Positions 17,474 through 27,415 of a stretch of 64,000 nt of DNA are shown in pieces. The DNA comes from Oscillatoria sp. FACHB-1407 (lineage in GTDB: Bacteria; Cyanobacteriota; Cyanobacteriia; Elainellales; Elainellaceae): positions 62,001-126,000 of the forward strand of contig NZ_JACJSA010000014.1 of NCBI RefSeq assembly GCF_014697545.1. Reading direction: 5' to 3'. Each line of letters starts with the position of its first letter. The stretch's first letter is position 1. A model generated the notes under the pieces. The model searched no databases. It was not told the DNA's origin and saw only the letters and a program-made list of their open reading frames with translations. The position numbers were made by a program, and so were the translations under genes.

Positions 17474-18988
17474 TCAAATGCGGGAGTTAAAGGCAGCATA
17501 GGGCATCAGGTGGGGAACCTCCCACTGGTTATACCAGCGAGTCAGATGAGGCAGCATATCCACTACCAAAGCCCGATATGGATCGGGGTTGGGGGCTGCA
17601 TTCAACTGATCGGCGAGTTCCTGTCCCACAGCGTGGAGGTCAAACCCTGTAGGCATTCCTCCTTGCAGCACCACCTTACCGTTAATGAGCACCGTGTCCA
17701 CATCAGCCGCTTTAGCCCGCAGCAGCATGACATGCAGAGGGTCTGCTTCAGGAGCCAACCAGGGCCAGGTGAAGCGATCGCTCCTCACCAATACGACATC
17801 CGCTTTGTATCCCGGTGCAAGCTTACCAATGTGCTGTTGCCCCATCAACCTGGCTCCACCCATCGTTGCGAGATGGAAAATCGTGTCATAACTCGGAGCA
17901 GGCGTGTTCAGTTGAGGAGTGCGATGGAGCCGTGCCGCTAACCGCATTTCTGCAAACATATCCTCATCATCGCCCAAGGTAGTGCCATCCATGCCTAACC
18001 CTACTGTCACACCACTTGCCAGCAGGGCATTGAGCGGAGCAATTCCGGCTCGCAATCTTAAATTAGATCCAGGATTGTGGCTCACAGCCGCCCCAGTACT
18101 TGCGAGGATTTCAATATCTGTTTCGGTCAACCAGACTCCGTGGGCGATCGAAAAACGAGGACTGAGTACTCCCAATTCATTCAAGTGAGCTATTACCGAT
18201 TTGCCGTAGAAGCGAGGCCCCAGCAGCTTTTCATAGAAGGACTCGACCGCATGAGTTTGAACCTGAGTATTTAAACGGTTGGCCGTGTCTGCAATTTGCA
18301 CGAGCAGTTTATCTCCCACCCACTGCGGTCCCGGTGGTCCAAACCAGATATCCACATGAGGATGAGATTGGTAACGCTTCACTAGATCTGTAATGAGATC
18401 AAGGTATTCATTTTGGGTTAGATGCGGCTCTACTGGCACCAACGATTGAAGCCGTTGCAGCAGATCCTGGGGTAGAGTCGCCAGAAAAGCGTCATCCTCT
18501 TCGTGAACGAAAAAACTGGTGTAGCTTACACCCGGTGTGAGTGCAACCCGCATTCCGGCTTGCTCGTATGCCTGAAGTTGCCCTTTCAAGGTGTCCCAGC
18601 AATCTTCAACCGTACCGGAAACGCTACTGACATCAACGACTGTCGTTACACCGCTTTGTAGCAGTCGGGCAATGCTGAGCAATGTTTTGAGGGTCGGATC
18701 TTGCGATCGCAACCCAACGTTTGCAAAGAGCCATAGCTCCAGAAAATCATCGTCTACTCCCTGAAGCAAATTGGGCACCCCATTGCTGTGATGGTGAGCG
18801 TTGATTAACCCTGGCATAATGGCGAATTGCTCAGACCCAAGCACCTCTGCATTGGGGTAGCTCGCTCGCAGGGACGCCCAGCTTCCTACCTCTACAATAG
18901 TGTCATTTTGAATGGCGATCGCCCCATCCGTTAAAGTTGTCTCTCCAGTAAAGATCCAGCGTCCTCGAACTAGAACAATATCTGCCAT
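17474..18988 (-). CDS. amidohydrolase (TrzA/AtzA/cytosine-deaminase-like)
   Basis: 504 residues from the ATG at 18988, preferred over the GTG at 19000 and ATG at 18994 because GAGG lies six bases ahead of it. The metal-dependent hydrolase fold is clear: GLINAHHHS (first two metal His), VQTHAVES (third), SIAHGVWL (fourth) and GLGMDGTTLGDDED (metal Asp). A C-terminal GKLAPGYKADVVLV strand and ADPLHVMLLRAKAADVDTVLINGK are typical of the ATZ/TRZ group, which deaminate or dechlorinate triazines, guanine, cytosine or S-adenosylhomocysteine. The substrate is not known. Cytosolic. Convergent with the barstar gene. Confidence 0.9.
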   Translation of the reverse strand: MADIVLVRGRWIFTGETTLTDGAIAIQNDTIVEVGSWASLRASYPNAEVLGSEQFAIMPGLINAHHHSNGVPNLLQGVDDDFLELWLFANVGLRSQDPTLKTLLSIARLLQSGVTTVVDVSSVSGTVEDCWDTLKGQLQAYEQAGMRVALTPGVSYTSFFVHEEDDAFLATLPQDLLQRLQSLVPVEPHLTQNEYLDLITDLVKRYQSHPHVDIWFGPPGPQWVGDKLLVQIADTANRLNTQVQTHAVESFYEKLLGPRFYGKSVIAHLNELGVLSPRFSIAHGVWLTETDIEILASTGAAVSHNPGSNLRLRAGIAPLNALLASGVTVGLGMDGTTLGDDEDMFAEMRLAARLHRTPQLNTPAPSYDTIFHLATMGGARLMGQQHIGKLAPGYKADVVLVRSDRFTWPWLAPEADPLHVMLLRAKAADVDTVLINGKVVLQGGMPTGFDLHAVGQELADQLNAAPNPDPYRALVVDMLPHLTRWYNQWEVPHLMPYAAFNSRI

Positions 18989-19443
18989 AGTCATCCTCAC
19001 AACTTAACAACACCAGCCTGGATTGAGACGTGTTGGGCAACCAAGTAACCAAGCGACCAAACAACCTCAGTGTCAACGCCCTCATGATTCTCCTCTGTAG
19101 TTATCTGAGTCAGAACCCAGCAGGAGCAGAATTCATCACTGAGAGTACACCAGTTTCTGCCATATTTCACAAACCCCGAAGTATTGCAGTTTTCAGGGGT
19201 GTAGTTGAACCCAATCTCTGGGAATTCACACCATCAACGGTCAATTGCGGAAAATTTGATAATCTTCCAACTTTCGTTGATAATAACCGATTCGGTATAA
19301 CAAACGATTTAGTTAATTGTAGGCACTCAGAAATTGATTCTTTAGAACACAAAATACATCATCCGTTGAGTTAGAGCACAACTTTCTTTGGATGGTTCTG
19401 CCATATCAATTGCATACGATTTAGATATAGCAAATCAAGCAAA
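18989..19443. other. intergenic region, no supported gene
   Basis: A frame with GTG start at 19030-19374 (114 residues) has no Shine-Dalgarno sequence, no recognisable family and unusual composition, so it is not called. Confidence 0.4.
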
Positions 19444-19570
19444 CTTAGTACTGCTATTCACAGATAGGGTTCGGAAATAAAACAAGGGGGTGTGGGGGCT
19501 GCGCCCCCAGCCAGGGGTTCCACCCCTGCACCCCAAATTCCCACCCCTATTTACGACGAGTTGTACTTAG
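19444..19570 (+). repeat. 127-bp repeat D, left copy
   Basis: Runs from CTTAGTACTGCTATTCACAG to GACGAGTTGTACTTAG. The reverse complement of 31752-31878 matches it over the full 127 bases with six differences seen. Ends form an imperfect inverted repeat (CTTAGTAC / CTAAGTAC). The core GGGGGCTGCGCCCCC is palindromic. No transposase, no clear target duplication; MITE-like. It ends 46 bp before the RTX gene. Confidence 0.92.
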
Positions 19571-19616
19571 CTCTGATTTCGCTAAAAACAACACTCAAAA
19601 CAGGAGTTAAACAATC

Positions 19617-20504
19617 ATGGCTTTTTTAGTAGGAACAATAGGAAATGATAGCCTCCAGGGTGGAACTGCAAGCGACATAATTATTGGACTTGCAGGTGAT
19701 GATTTTCTCCAGGGTGGAGCGGGAGATGACACCATTCGAGGAGATGCCGGAAACGATACGCTCGTCGGTGAAGCGGGAAATGATACGCTCATGGGTGGTG
19801 ATGGAAATGACCTGCTCAGTGGACGCGAAGGCAATGACCGAATGATTGGTGGAAATGGTAATGATCGCTATGTTGTAGATGCGATCGGGGATGTTGTTGA
19901 GGAAGTAGCTGGACAAGGCATCGATCAAGTGATCTCTTCTATCAGCTACACCCTCTCTGCCAATGTTGAAAACTTGTTGTTAGTCGGCAATGCATTTGTA
20001 GGCAATGGTAACAGTCTCAATAACGAGATTCGTGGCACCATTCAAAGGAATAACCTGTTTGGTGCCGATGGAGATGATACTCTATTTGGGTTTGAGGGCG
20101 ATGATACACTGACGGGTGGCGCAGGTAATGACACGTTAACAGGTGGGGCGGGCAGCGATACATTTCGCTTCGACCTCCACAGGGTTGCAGTTGGTGGTGG
20201 CACTGACGTAGATTTAATCACTGACTTTGTCACAGGAACAGACAGAATCTTGTTAACTGGGTTTCAACCGCTTGGCTTTACAGATGGACAAGTGACGATC
20301 GTTGATGATGATGTTGCGGCTGCCATTAGTGATGCTCAACTGGTTTACAGTAGAGCCAGTGGCAGTGTGTTCTTTAACGAAAACCGAGGGGTTGCTGACT
20401 TTGGTACGGGCGGTAAGTTTGCCACCATTCAAGGCTCTGTGTTGACTAGCGGTGATTTTGCAATTCTGCCTTTTGGTGCCAGTACTACTGCACCAAGAGG
20501 TTAA
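19617..20504 (+). CDS. RTX (hemolysin-type Ca2+-binding) secreted protein
   Basis: 295 residues, strongly acidic, without an N-terminal signal peptide. Residues 8-90 and 140-185 consist of Gly/Asp-rich nonapeptides (GGAGDDTIRGDAGNDTL, GGAGNDTLTGGAGSDTF) that bind Ca2+ and fold outside the cell. A middle segment carries the VENLLLVGNAFVGNGNSLNN linker typical of cyanobacterial RTX proteins. The last 110 residues (TDFVTGTDRILL, FFNENRGVADFGTGGKFATI) form a C-terminal module also found at the end of the 27416 protein, probably the type I secretion signal region. AGGAG precedes the ATG by ten bases. No transporter nearby. Confidence 0.93.
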   Translation: MAFLVGTIGNDSLQGGTASDIIIGLAGDDFLQGGAGDDTIRGDAGNDTLVGEAGNDTLMGGDGNDLLSGREGNDRMIGGNGNDRYVVDAIGDVVEEVAGQGIDQVISSISYTLSANVENLLLVGNAFVGNGNSLNNEIRGTIQRNNLFGADGDDTLFGFEGDDTLTGGAGNDTLTGGAGSDTFRFDLHRVAVGGGTDVDLITDFVTGTDRILLTGFQPLGFTDGQVTIVDDDVAAAISDAQLVYSRASGSVFFNENRGVADFGTGGKFATIQGSVLTSGDFAILPFGASTTAPRG

Positions 20505-20534
20505 CGTTAGCCACTTCTCGATTACACTTTAACA

Positions 20535-20647
20535 AGTTCTATAGCCGTAACCCCATTCGATGGGGCAAAGGTGAGTCAGAAAGTTCCCCCAGAATCAGTG
20601 TTTGAGCCATTAGCTTTGTCTTAAGCTTTCTGACCAAAGCTATCACT
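20535..20647 (+). repeat. dispersed repeat C, forward copy
   Basis: TAGCCGTAACCCCATTCGATGGGG through TTAAGCTTTCTGACCAAAGCTATC. Internal inverted pair GTCAGAAAG/CTTTCTGAC. Same order of blocks as 58322-58424 and, reversed, 16757-16866. Just downstream an AG-rich CCCTTCT/AGAAGGGG pair (about 20662-20692) is another common small repeat. Confidence 0.85.
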
Positions 20648-20755
20648 AACTCTCACCATAACCCCCTTCTCTCACTGTTGAAAGAAGGGGAATCATATTA
20701 AATCTATATTAAGAAATAGGATTCTCTGTACCTGATGGAAACTTGAACCTTAATC

Positions 20756-21430
20756 ATGAAATTGCTTTTTACCCTACTTGTGTTACTCATCCCGCCTCTA
20801 ATTGCTTCTCAGATCGTTGCTCAAACGACCAACAACCGCACCAATGCAACTGTCGTGGTTGCAGATGATGGAGATACGGTGCGGGTTAATCGAGGAGGGC
20901 AAGTCATTACCGTTCGGTTGGCTTGTATTGATGCTCCTGAAATTGGTGAGCCTCAGGGTTCACAATCGGCAGAAAGATTACGTCAATTGATTCCTCGTAA
21001 TACAGTCGTACAGCTACGAACGGCTTCTATCGGTCGCTACAACCAATTAGTGGCTGAGGTGTATCGGAATGGAGCATCAGTCAATTTGCAGATGGTGCAG
21101 GAAGGAAGGGCAATTGTCGATCGCCGACTGTTATATGGCTGTATGGCAACCCGCGATCGCTATTTAGACGTAGAGCAGGTAGCTCGCCAGCGACGGTTAG
21201 CCCTGTGGAGCCGAACGAATCCGGTGGTTGCGTTGAATGAACGCAATGATACTCCTATTTATACTATTCAAATGGTCTATCCGTGTGATTTGACGCTGGG
21301 TGGGGATTGCCCTGAGAGGACAAGTTTTCTTGAAATGGTGGAGTGCGATCCTGAATGGGATCGGGAATGTCCTTATGAATCCGGTAGGCGACTGATCGAA
21401 GTGACAGATTCTGCGTCTGATTATCCTTGA
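20756..21430 (+). CDS. secreted thermonuclease-like (SNase fold) protein
   Basis: 224 residues. A signal peptide (LLFTLLVLLIPPLIASQIV, cleaved near residue 22) precedes an OB-fold SNase domain (about 30-155): the metal site in VVVADDGDTVRV, the catalytic Arg in VRLACIDAPEIGEPQG, YNQLVAEVYRNG with the position of the catalytic Glu, and the ending YLDVEQVARQRRLALW. The usual second Arg region is less clear. The family cleaves DNA and RNA with Ca2+. The C-terminal 60 residues are Cys-rich (four Cys) and may be disulfide bonded outside the cytoplasm. Alone on its strand; convergent with the STAND operon. Confidence 0.88.
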   Translation: MKLLFTLLVLLIPPLIASQIVAQTTNNRTNATVVVADDGDTVRVNRGGQVITVRLACIDAPEIGEPQGSQSAERLRQLIPRNTVVQLRTASIGRYNQLVAEVYRNGASVNLQMVQEGRAIVDRRLLYGCMATRDRYLDVEQVARQRRLALWSRTNPVVALNERNDTPIYTIQMVYPCDLTLGGDCPERTSFLEMVECDPEWDRECPYESGRRLIEVTDSASDYP

Positions 21431-21449
21431 TTTTTAGCGAGGATTGGAG

Positions 21450-24400
21450 TTAGCGATCGCACGTCTGTCGCAATGGATCAGTTGATTCCACAGTTGGGTT
21501 GTGGTGCAAATAATCGCTTAGCCAACGACAGGCGATCGCCCCTAGCTGGTCTAAGTCAAAATTCTCTAGAATCACTGCTGAACCACTGGCGATCGCAATA
21601 GTCTTTCCATCTGGGCTAAAGCTCACATCCGCAAATTGGTTCAGGTAATTATCAAATCGGCTGAACGTAACCAGTTCTTTACCATCGAGTGTCCAGAGTC
21701 TTGCGGTTCCATCTTCGCTGCCGATTGTAGCGATCAATTGGCTATTTGGACTGAAACTCATGCGCCGAACTTGATATCGATGACCTTTAAGAGTGCTGAG
21801 TTCTTGACCTGCTAAATTCCAAAGTTTTGCTGTTTCGTCAACACTCGCGGTTGCAATCCGTTGACCGTCGGGGCTGAAGGTAATCTGGCTGACCCAGGCA
21901 TTGTGCGTTAGAACCTGTAGCAACTCCCCCTCTAAACTCCATCGTTTTGCGATGTTACCCTGCCCTGCTGTGGCGATCTGCTGACCATCGGGACTAAACT
22001 CAACGCTCCACAGAGGTTGATCATCCAGTAGAGTACGCCGTAACTCTCCATCACGACTCCAGAGTTTGATAGAGCGATCGGCACTGACCGTCGCGACGGT
22101 TTGCCCATCTGGACTGAAGGCAACATCTGTCACCTGATCCTGATGTCCCTGCAAGGTATGGAGCAGTTTCCCGTCACGGCTCCAGAGTTTTGCAGTCCGG
22201 TCATAGCTGGCGGTGGCGATGGTCTGCCCATCAGGGCTAAAGCGCACACTAACAACCGGGGCTTGATGTCCTGTTAAGGTCTGCAAAAGTTTTCCATCAC
22301 GGCTCCAGAGTTTTGCAGTCTGGTCATAACTGGCTGTCGCAACTGCCGTTCCCTCTGGACTAAAGCGAACGCTAGCAACTAAATTTTGATGCCCTATCAA
22401 GGTTGGAATTTTTTCTCCTTCAATATTCCAGATCTTGACTGTTCGATCGTCACTGGCCGTAGCAATCGTTTTATGATCTGAGCCAAAACTGAGATCACGA
22501 ACAGCGGACTCATGCCCGCTCAAGGTGAGGATGGTTTCTCCGTTCAAGTTCCAGAACCGGATCGTTTGATCATCACTGGCGGTAGCAACCGTTTGTCCAT
22601 CCGGACTGAATGCAACGGCATTCACCTGCCCATCATGTCCAGACAGCGTTTGAAGAACCGTTCCATCGATGTTCCAGAGCCTCACCGTGCGATCCATGCT
22701 GGCAGTCGCCAGTAAGGTTCCATCTCGGTTAAAGCCGACGCCGAGAATTTGATTGGTATGTCCTTGAAAGGTGTTTAATTTCTCACCGTTTACAGTCCAG
22801 AGTGTAGCGATATTGTCTTGACCGACGATGGCAAGAGCCTGACCATTGGGACTCAAACTCATGTCTGTCACACCAACGGAGTCAACGGAAAATGTGTGTA
22901 ATCCGTGTCCATCGAGTGTCCAAATTTTTACGGTTTGATCATCACTCAATGTTGCAAGTCTTTTTCCATCTGGACTAAAGTGAACGCTCACGACCCCGGC
23001 GTTATGTCCTCGCAAGGTACGTAGTAATTGACCATCCAGGTTCCAAAGTTTAATTGTGCGATCGCCCCCTGCTGTGGCAATGATTTGACTATCTGGGCTA
23101 AAACTAACATCCGTAACCCAATCCTGATGCGGCAAAGTATGCAGGAGATCTCCCTGACGGCTCCACACCTTAACACTGTCGGTTTGGCTCTCCTCTACCG
23201 TCGCCATCATTTTGCCATCTGGACTGAACACAACTTGCGTGACAAAATTTCCAAATGACTCTAATCGGTTGCGTTCTCGAACTTGATAAACAGCACTCTT
23301 TAAGACGGCTGTAACTCGGCTCTGGACATCGATCTGGCCTTGCAGTTGGTGATTGAGCAGGGGTTGCGCTGACCTTAGAGCCGTCAGTAACCCCTCAAAA
23401 GCGCGATCGGACAACAGAAACGTCTCCGCTGATTGGCTCAAGGCGTACAGTTGCTCCGCTAATAACCGCTGCGAATTTTGAAATTGGTGGAAGGCGATTC
23501 CTCCCAGGGCGATCGCCACTATCAGCGCAGCACTGACAAACGCCAGCAACAGTCGTTGTCGTTTAGCACTTCTTTTTTCTTGTATTAATCGAGCTTCAAC
23601 GGCTCTGGTGCGATCGGCTTCGAGGCGTAGCTGCACCTCTCGTTGAGCCAAATCTTGGCTGGCTGCCAAAAATTGATAATCCAAATCGCCTAACCGCTTG
23701 CCCTGTGCCCACTGTTGGGCATCCCGTAACGCCTGCCCTCGCAATAACCTGGATTCATCCTGTTGATTTGAAGCAACCCAGGCATCAAAGGTTTGGGCAT
23801 AGGGGCGCAGTGCCAACAGTTGTTTGTTGACCCACTCCTGGTTAAAAACATTGCGATAGATCAGATTTTTAACTCGCAAGTAACCCTGTTGTTTAATCAC
23901 TAACCCCGATAACAGCAGTTCAATTTGTTCCTGGCTATCATCGACCGCAATATCCTCATCCTGCAAAATGCGTTGATAGAGAGTCAGTAACCGACCTGTA
24001 GCAGATTCATTTCGCAGTAGGCGATCGCGAATCGTGCGGAGATGTTCTGGTTCGTCTTGTGACTCCCAATGGTGCAGCAGATAAGCGTGGATGAGAGAGT
24101 CGATGAAGGTTTGAGGGGTGAGGGTCTGCACTGAGTCTTGCAAAAAATCATGACTCTGTTGAACCACAAATTGACACACTTTTTGAGTTAAAAAGGGTTG
24201 TCCTCCAGTCCAACTTAGGATGGCTTTGAGTAAGTCTTGAGGAGAATGATCAGAGGTTTCCAGGCCGATCGCCAGGGGTTGGACTTCGTGCAATTGAAAG
24301 CCATCTAAATGAATTGCTCTGCCGATGTTGAAGGGGGTGCGAGTGCGATCGCGAATTAAATCAGACGGAGTGACAACTCCAAATAACGCAAAGGTAATGC

Positions 24401-24917
24401 GATTGAACTCAGGGTTAATGGCTCGCTGGTTGTAACAAAACCGAATGAGGGCAAAAAAATCATCAATTGGAAAGTTTAATCGCAACGTGCTGTCGATCTC
24501 ATCGACAAAAATCACAATGCGATCGCCTGGAAACTGAACAAACAAAATATCTTCAATAAAATCGCTCAATCGCTGCAACACCGAAAGATCCTCTGTTGCT
24601 TGCCACCACTGTTTTAGATTGAACACTCCAAGTAACTGAAAACCTCGCCACAACTCTGCGACGACTCCCTTGTACCACTGCTGTGAAGTAACCGTTTCAC
24701 TGCCAATGCGAGTCATATCGATCGCTGTACATCGAAATCCCTGTTGGTGTAAGCGAGCTTTGGTCTGGACAAGCAGAGATGATTTGCCCATTTGTCGGGA
24801 GTTGAACACATAGCAAAATTCACCCGCTATCAACGCCTCATACAAATCGATGTCCGCCTGACGTTGAACATAACTGGGTGCATCGCTGCTTAAACTGCCA
24901 CCAACCTGATATCTCAT
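21450..24917 (-). CDS. AAA-like (nSTAND) ATPase with membrane segment and 14 WD40 repeats
   Basis: 1155 residues from ATG at 24917 (a GTG precedes it by one codon). Residues 1-330 are an AAA_35-type ATPase with Walker [10 protein letters not shown] (Lys45) and Walker B-like [13 protein letters not shown]. About 330-445 is a helical linker, then one hydrophobic helix ([21 protein letters not shown], near 450-475) that may anchor the protein. The rest holds 14 WD40 units of about 41 residues (pattern H..V..V.FSPDG..IATAS.D.T.KLW), enough for two seven-bladed propellers. STAND proteins act as ligand-gated switches, with the propeller as sensor. Starts nine bases after the stop of the upstream AAA gene, so the two form an operon. 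Confidence 0.93.
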   Translation of the reverse strand: MRYQVGGSLSSDAPSYVQRQADIDLYEALIAGEFCYVFNSRQMGKSSLLVQTKARLHQQGFRCTAIDMTRIGSETVTSQQWYKGVVAELWRGFQLLGVFNLKQWWQATEDLSVLQRLSDFIEDILFVQFPGDRIVIFVDEIDSTLRLNFPIDDFFALIRFCYNQRAINPEFNRITFALFGVVTPSDLIRDRTRTPFNIGRAIHLDGFQLHEVQPLAIGLETSDHSPQDLLKAILSWTGGQPFLTQKVCQFVVQQSHDFLQDSVQTLTPQTFIDSLIHAYLLHHWESQDEPEHLRTIRDRLLRNESATGRLLTLYQRILQDEDIAVDDSQEQIELLLSGLVIKQQGYLRVKNLIYRNVFNQEWVNKQLLALRPYAQTFDAWVASNQQDESRLLRGQALRDAQQWAQGKRLGDLDYQFLAASQDLAQREVQLRLEADRTRAVEARLIQEKRSAKRQRLLLAFVSAALIVAIALGGIAFHQFQNSQRLLAEQLYALSQSAETFLLSDRAFEGLLTALRSAQPLLNHQLQGQIDVQSRVTAVLKSAVYQVRERNRLESFGNFVTQVVFSPDGKMMATVEESQTDSVKVWSRQGDLLHTLPHQDWVTDVSFSPDSQIIATAGGDRTIKLWNLDGQLLRTLRGHNAGVVSVHFSPDGKRLATLSDDQTVKIWTLDGHGLHTFSVDSVGVTDMSLSPNGQALAIVGQDNIATLWTVNGEKLNTFQGHTNQILGVGFNRDGTLLATASMDRTVRLWNIDGTVLQTLSGHDGQVNAVAFSPDGQTVATASDDQTIRFWNLNGETILTLSGHESAVRDLSFGSDHKTIATASDDRTVKIWNIEGEKIPTLIGHQNLVASVRFSPEGTAVATASYDQTAKLWSRDGKLLQTLTGHQAPVVSVRFSPDGQTIATASYDRTAKLWSRDGKLLHTLQGHQDQVTDVAFSPDGQTVATVSADRSIKLWSRDGELRRTLLDDQPLWSVEFSPDGQQIATAGQGNIAKRWSLEGELLQVLTHNAWVSQITFSPDGQRIATASVDETAKLWNLAGQELSTLKGHRYQVRRMSFSPNSQLIATIGSEDGTARLWTLDGKELVTFSRFDNYLNQFADVSFSPDGKTIAIASGSAVILENFDLDQLGAIACRWLSDYLHHNPTVESTDPLRQTCDR

Positions 24918-24926
24918 CACTCAGAC

Positions 24927-26279
24927 TCAACTCTGCTCACTGAAATACAAGCGATATAGATTACAGGTCGGAACAACGTGATTTCCTTGCAGTGTGACAA
25001 GCCCCATACTGTTGAGTTTATAGGTCAGCGGTTGGGCTAAATGCACACCCTCGTTAGTCTTGATGATTTGCTGAAATGCCGTCAACAGTTCAGGATGCTG
25101 TTGCAGGAGAAGCGTTCGATCGCGCAAATAATTTGCATAAATTCCAGAAAGCGTGGGTGCCGTTTGTAGAAGCTGCTCTAATGTCATGGTTTGATGAGCC
25201 AGATAATAAAAAGCGAGGCGCAATAAATAGGGATGTCCACCCACCATCTCCATCAGGGCTACAGAGTTCGTTTCATTCCACTCTAAGCCGTGACGCTGAG
25301 CCAGATCATGAACCTGATTTAAGTTAAACAGTTGTAACTTGAGAGGAAGCCCAACGTTAAAAGGGGACTGTTCAATGTGTAGAGGAATATACACTTCCGT
25401 AGAATGCGCCACGATCAGGCGAAGTTTTTGAAATGTTGAATTATACTTTGCTTCTTCGTGCCACGATCGCAACAATGGCAGAAATTCTTCTGCAATTTGA
25501 GGATACTCAAATACCTTATTAATTTCATTCAATACCAGTAACAGTGGTGTCTGAAGAGGTTCCAGAAGATAACTCTGAAAATATAATGTGCAGCAGATTT
25601 TACTCCCCATATCTGCATCCCAATACTCATCCAGACCGGGTTTAAGTTGCAATTGTCGGGCAACATTGGCGCAGAACCAACGAAGCAATGAATCTAGCGT
25701 GGCAAACGTTGCTACATCCACTTGGCGAAAATCGATCTGGATGATGCGAAAGCCCATCTGTTCTGCATGGGCAGCAATTCGTAGAATTAGAGAGCTTTTT
25801 CCCATCTTGTGGGGAGCCTGAATCCGAATCACGCTGCCGGGATTGCCAACCTCCTCGCAGGCAAGGGCTTCATTGGGGGGACGCTCGATGTAAAACGGGG
25901 AATCCAACGGAACTGGGCCACTAGGAAACTCTGGGGTAGTTCTTTCTGGTGCGATCGCATCCGTTGAAGCCCCCGCACTAACTGAAATCACTTGTTCTTC
26001 AATGACTTCTTGCCAGTCTACAGTTAGAACCTGACAGAACACCTTAAAGACCTCTGTGCTCACGGGTTGACCGCGCAAAAAACGTCGCCAGGTTGAGAGC
26101 GAAATCCCCGGAGCAAAGATGCCCTGCTCCCCTGTTTTAGCGGTTTGCCAGTTGATGTCAGGTTGCAAAATCTGGCTTGCCCCTATTAACCAGCGATCGT
26201 CATCAATGCGCCATCCCTGCCGATTTCTGGCTTGTTTCAAGATAGCAATTCCCGGTTCAGATGCCTTAAGAGATGGCAT
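24927..26279 (-). CDS. AAA-like (nSTAND) ATPase with N-terminal HTH-like domain
   Basis: 450 residues from the ATG at 26279; a longer frame would need a TTG at 26324, and relatives begin MPSLKAS. The N-terminal 100 residues (GIAILKQARNRQGW, ISLSTWRRFLRGQPV) look like the helix-turn-helix domain found at the start of many cyanobacterial STAND proteins. The AAA_35 ATPase follows with Walker A APHKMGKSSLIL, Walker B-like PLLLVLNEINKVF, and a C-terminal winged-helix-like region. No repeat sensor domain is attached; the partner gene downstream carries the WD40 propellers. Likely a signalling or defence switch; role unproven. Confidence 0.88.
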   Translation of the reverse strand: MPSLKASEPGIAILKQARNRQGWRIDDDRWLIGASQILQPDINWQTAKTGEQGIFAPGISLSTWRRFLRGQPVSTEVFKVFCQVLTVDWQEVIEEQVISVSAGASTDAIAPERTTPEFPSGPVPLDSPFYIERPPNEALACEEVGNPGSVIRIQAPHKMGKSSLILRIAAHAEQMGFRIIQIDFRQVDVATFATLDSLLRWFCANVARQLQLKPGLDEYWDADMGSKICCTLYFQSYLLEPLQTPLLLVLNEINKVFEYPQIAEEFLPLLRSWHEEAKYNSTFQKLRLIVAHSTEVYIPLHIEQSPFNVGLPLKLQLFNLNQVHDLAQRHGLEWNETNSVALMEMVGGHPYLLRLAFYYLAHQTMTLEQLLQTAPTLSGIYANYLRDRTLLLQQHPELLTAFQQIIKTNEGVHLAQPLTYKLNSMGLVTLQGNHVVPTCNLYRLYFSEQS

Positions 26280-26513
26280 ACCTTTTGCGAGCGCTAGGAT
26301 CACATTCAATCTGTCAAGGGTCAATTTTAGTTCATTTCTTTCACAAGATTTTAGTTAAAGCATAAATTTTCACTCCTTTTTTAGAGTTGAAACTGACTTA
26401 AATACCCCCCCGATCGGACAAGCATCATCCCGCTATCGATGGTAGAGGAGTCCATTCAGCAGTTGGTGCCAACCTACTGTTCCTCGATGTTGTTTCTTTG
26501 AGGAATTCGATTC

Positions 26514-27011
26514 ATGGTTATTTCCCAGCCTTTATTTCTAACAAATTCATCAGCCAATCAAGCAGCTTTTATGGTTCGGTTACAGGGTCTTAATCTCAGT
26601 CCAATCGCTTATCAACTCATGCACTCAGATGAGGGCAGCATCTGGAGTCAGCAGCAGATTAACGAGGCGATCGCAGCTTACAAACAGTTTTTGTTTTTGA
26701 TTTATTGCTACCCCAATCAGCCCCTTGTACCCACAGAAGCGATTGACCGAGTCTGGCATCATCACGTTCTTGATACTCAAAAATATGCAGAAGATTGCCA
26801 GTTTCTTTTCAACCGTTTCATTCATCATTTTCCCTATTTTGGAATTAGGGGAGAGGGCGATCGCCAACAATGGCAGACCGCAGTTACTAAAACTCAAGCC
26901 CTCTTTCAAGAACACTTTGGAGTTGAACTCAATCCAACGTCAGGGTTTATGGATTGCCAACCTCTTTGGAATGGTGCAGATATGCTTCGTCCTCAACCCT
27001 GTTCTTTATAA
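26514..27011 (+). CDS. glycine-rich-domain (GRDP/DUF1399)-like protein
   Basis: 165 residues. The hallmark of the family is present: AIDRVWHHHVLDTQKYAEDC followed by HHFPYFGIRGEGDRQQW, with conserved His, Asp and Cys likely to bind metal. An N-terminal helical part includes EAIAAYKQFLFLIYCYPNQPLVPT. No signal peptide, so cytosolic. The plant relatives are glycine-rich domain proteins; the bacterial members have no assigned activity. Divergent from the STAND operon with a 234-bp gap, and followed by a strong hairpin at 27083. Confidence 0.85.
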   Translation: MVISQPLFLTNSSANQAAFMVRLQGLNLSPIAYQLMHSDEGSIWSQQQINEAIAAYKQFLFLIYCYPNQPLVPTEAIDRVWHHHVLDTQKYAEDCQFLFNRFIHHFPYFGIRGEGDRQQWQTAVTKTQALFQEHFGVELNPTSGFMDCQPLWNGADMLRPQPCSL

Positions 27012-27082
27012 CCTCTAAACCAGAGTCAACCTGCTCTTCAGTTAGAATTCTGTCTGCGGAGAGCGCAATAGAAGAGGGATAA

Positions 27083-27111
27083 AAAAGCTGTGTCCAGAGG
27101 ACACAGCTTTT
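27083..27111. terminator. bidirectional hairpin terminator
   Basis: Perfect 13-bp stem AAAAGCTGTGTCC with loop AGA. T runs follow on both strands (longer on the minus strand). It lies between the convergent GRDP gene and the FG-GAP/RTX gene and can serve both. Confidence 0.85.
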
Positions 27112-27224
27112 AGCCTGACGATGTAAGTAGAAGGCTTTGAATGGTTCAAAAGACGGTGGAGCTATGTGTAGTCATCACAATCTAAATCGGGACTATTAAC
27201 CTGGCAGTATTTGATCTTGCATCC

Positions 27225-27325
27225 CAATCGGTCCTCATCCCCCAACCCCTTCTCCCATGAAAGGAGAAGGGGAGCCAAATTGGAAGTCCCTCTCCCAAAG
27301 TAGGAGAGGGATTTAGGGTGAGGGC
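27225..27325. repeat. short C/T- and A/G-rich paired repeat
   Basis: CCCCTTCTCCCATGAAAGGAGAAGGGG and CCCTCTCCCAAAGTAGGAGAGGG are two hairpins in tandem, followed by ATTTAGGGTGAGGGC. This repeat type is widespread between cyanobacterial genes; a related fragment lies at 20662. Confidence 0.75.
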
Positions 27326-27415
27326 AGATGTCTTCACAATAGTTGCTGGGTTAATCGTCAGGCGAAGCCGCAACTCAGTTTATGGATGATTGCGTTGATC
27401 TCCGTTTCACGCGAA

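Larger units (their letters stand above)
27012..27415. other. intergenic region with terminator and A/G-rich repeat
   Basis: Holds the hairpin at 27083-27111 and a small cyanobacterial repeat at about 27225-27325. No gene supported. Confidence 0.5.

Noticed and set aside
19030-19374. 114-residue plus-strand frame
   Set aside because: GTG start without Shine-Dalgarno, no family features, lies in a divergent promoter region.
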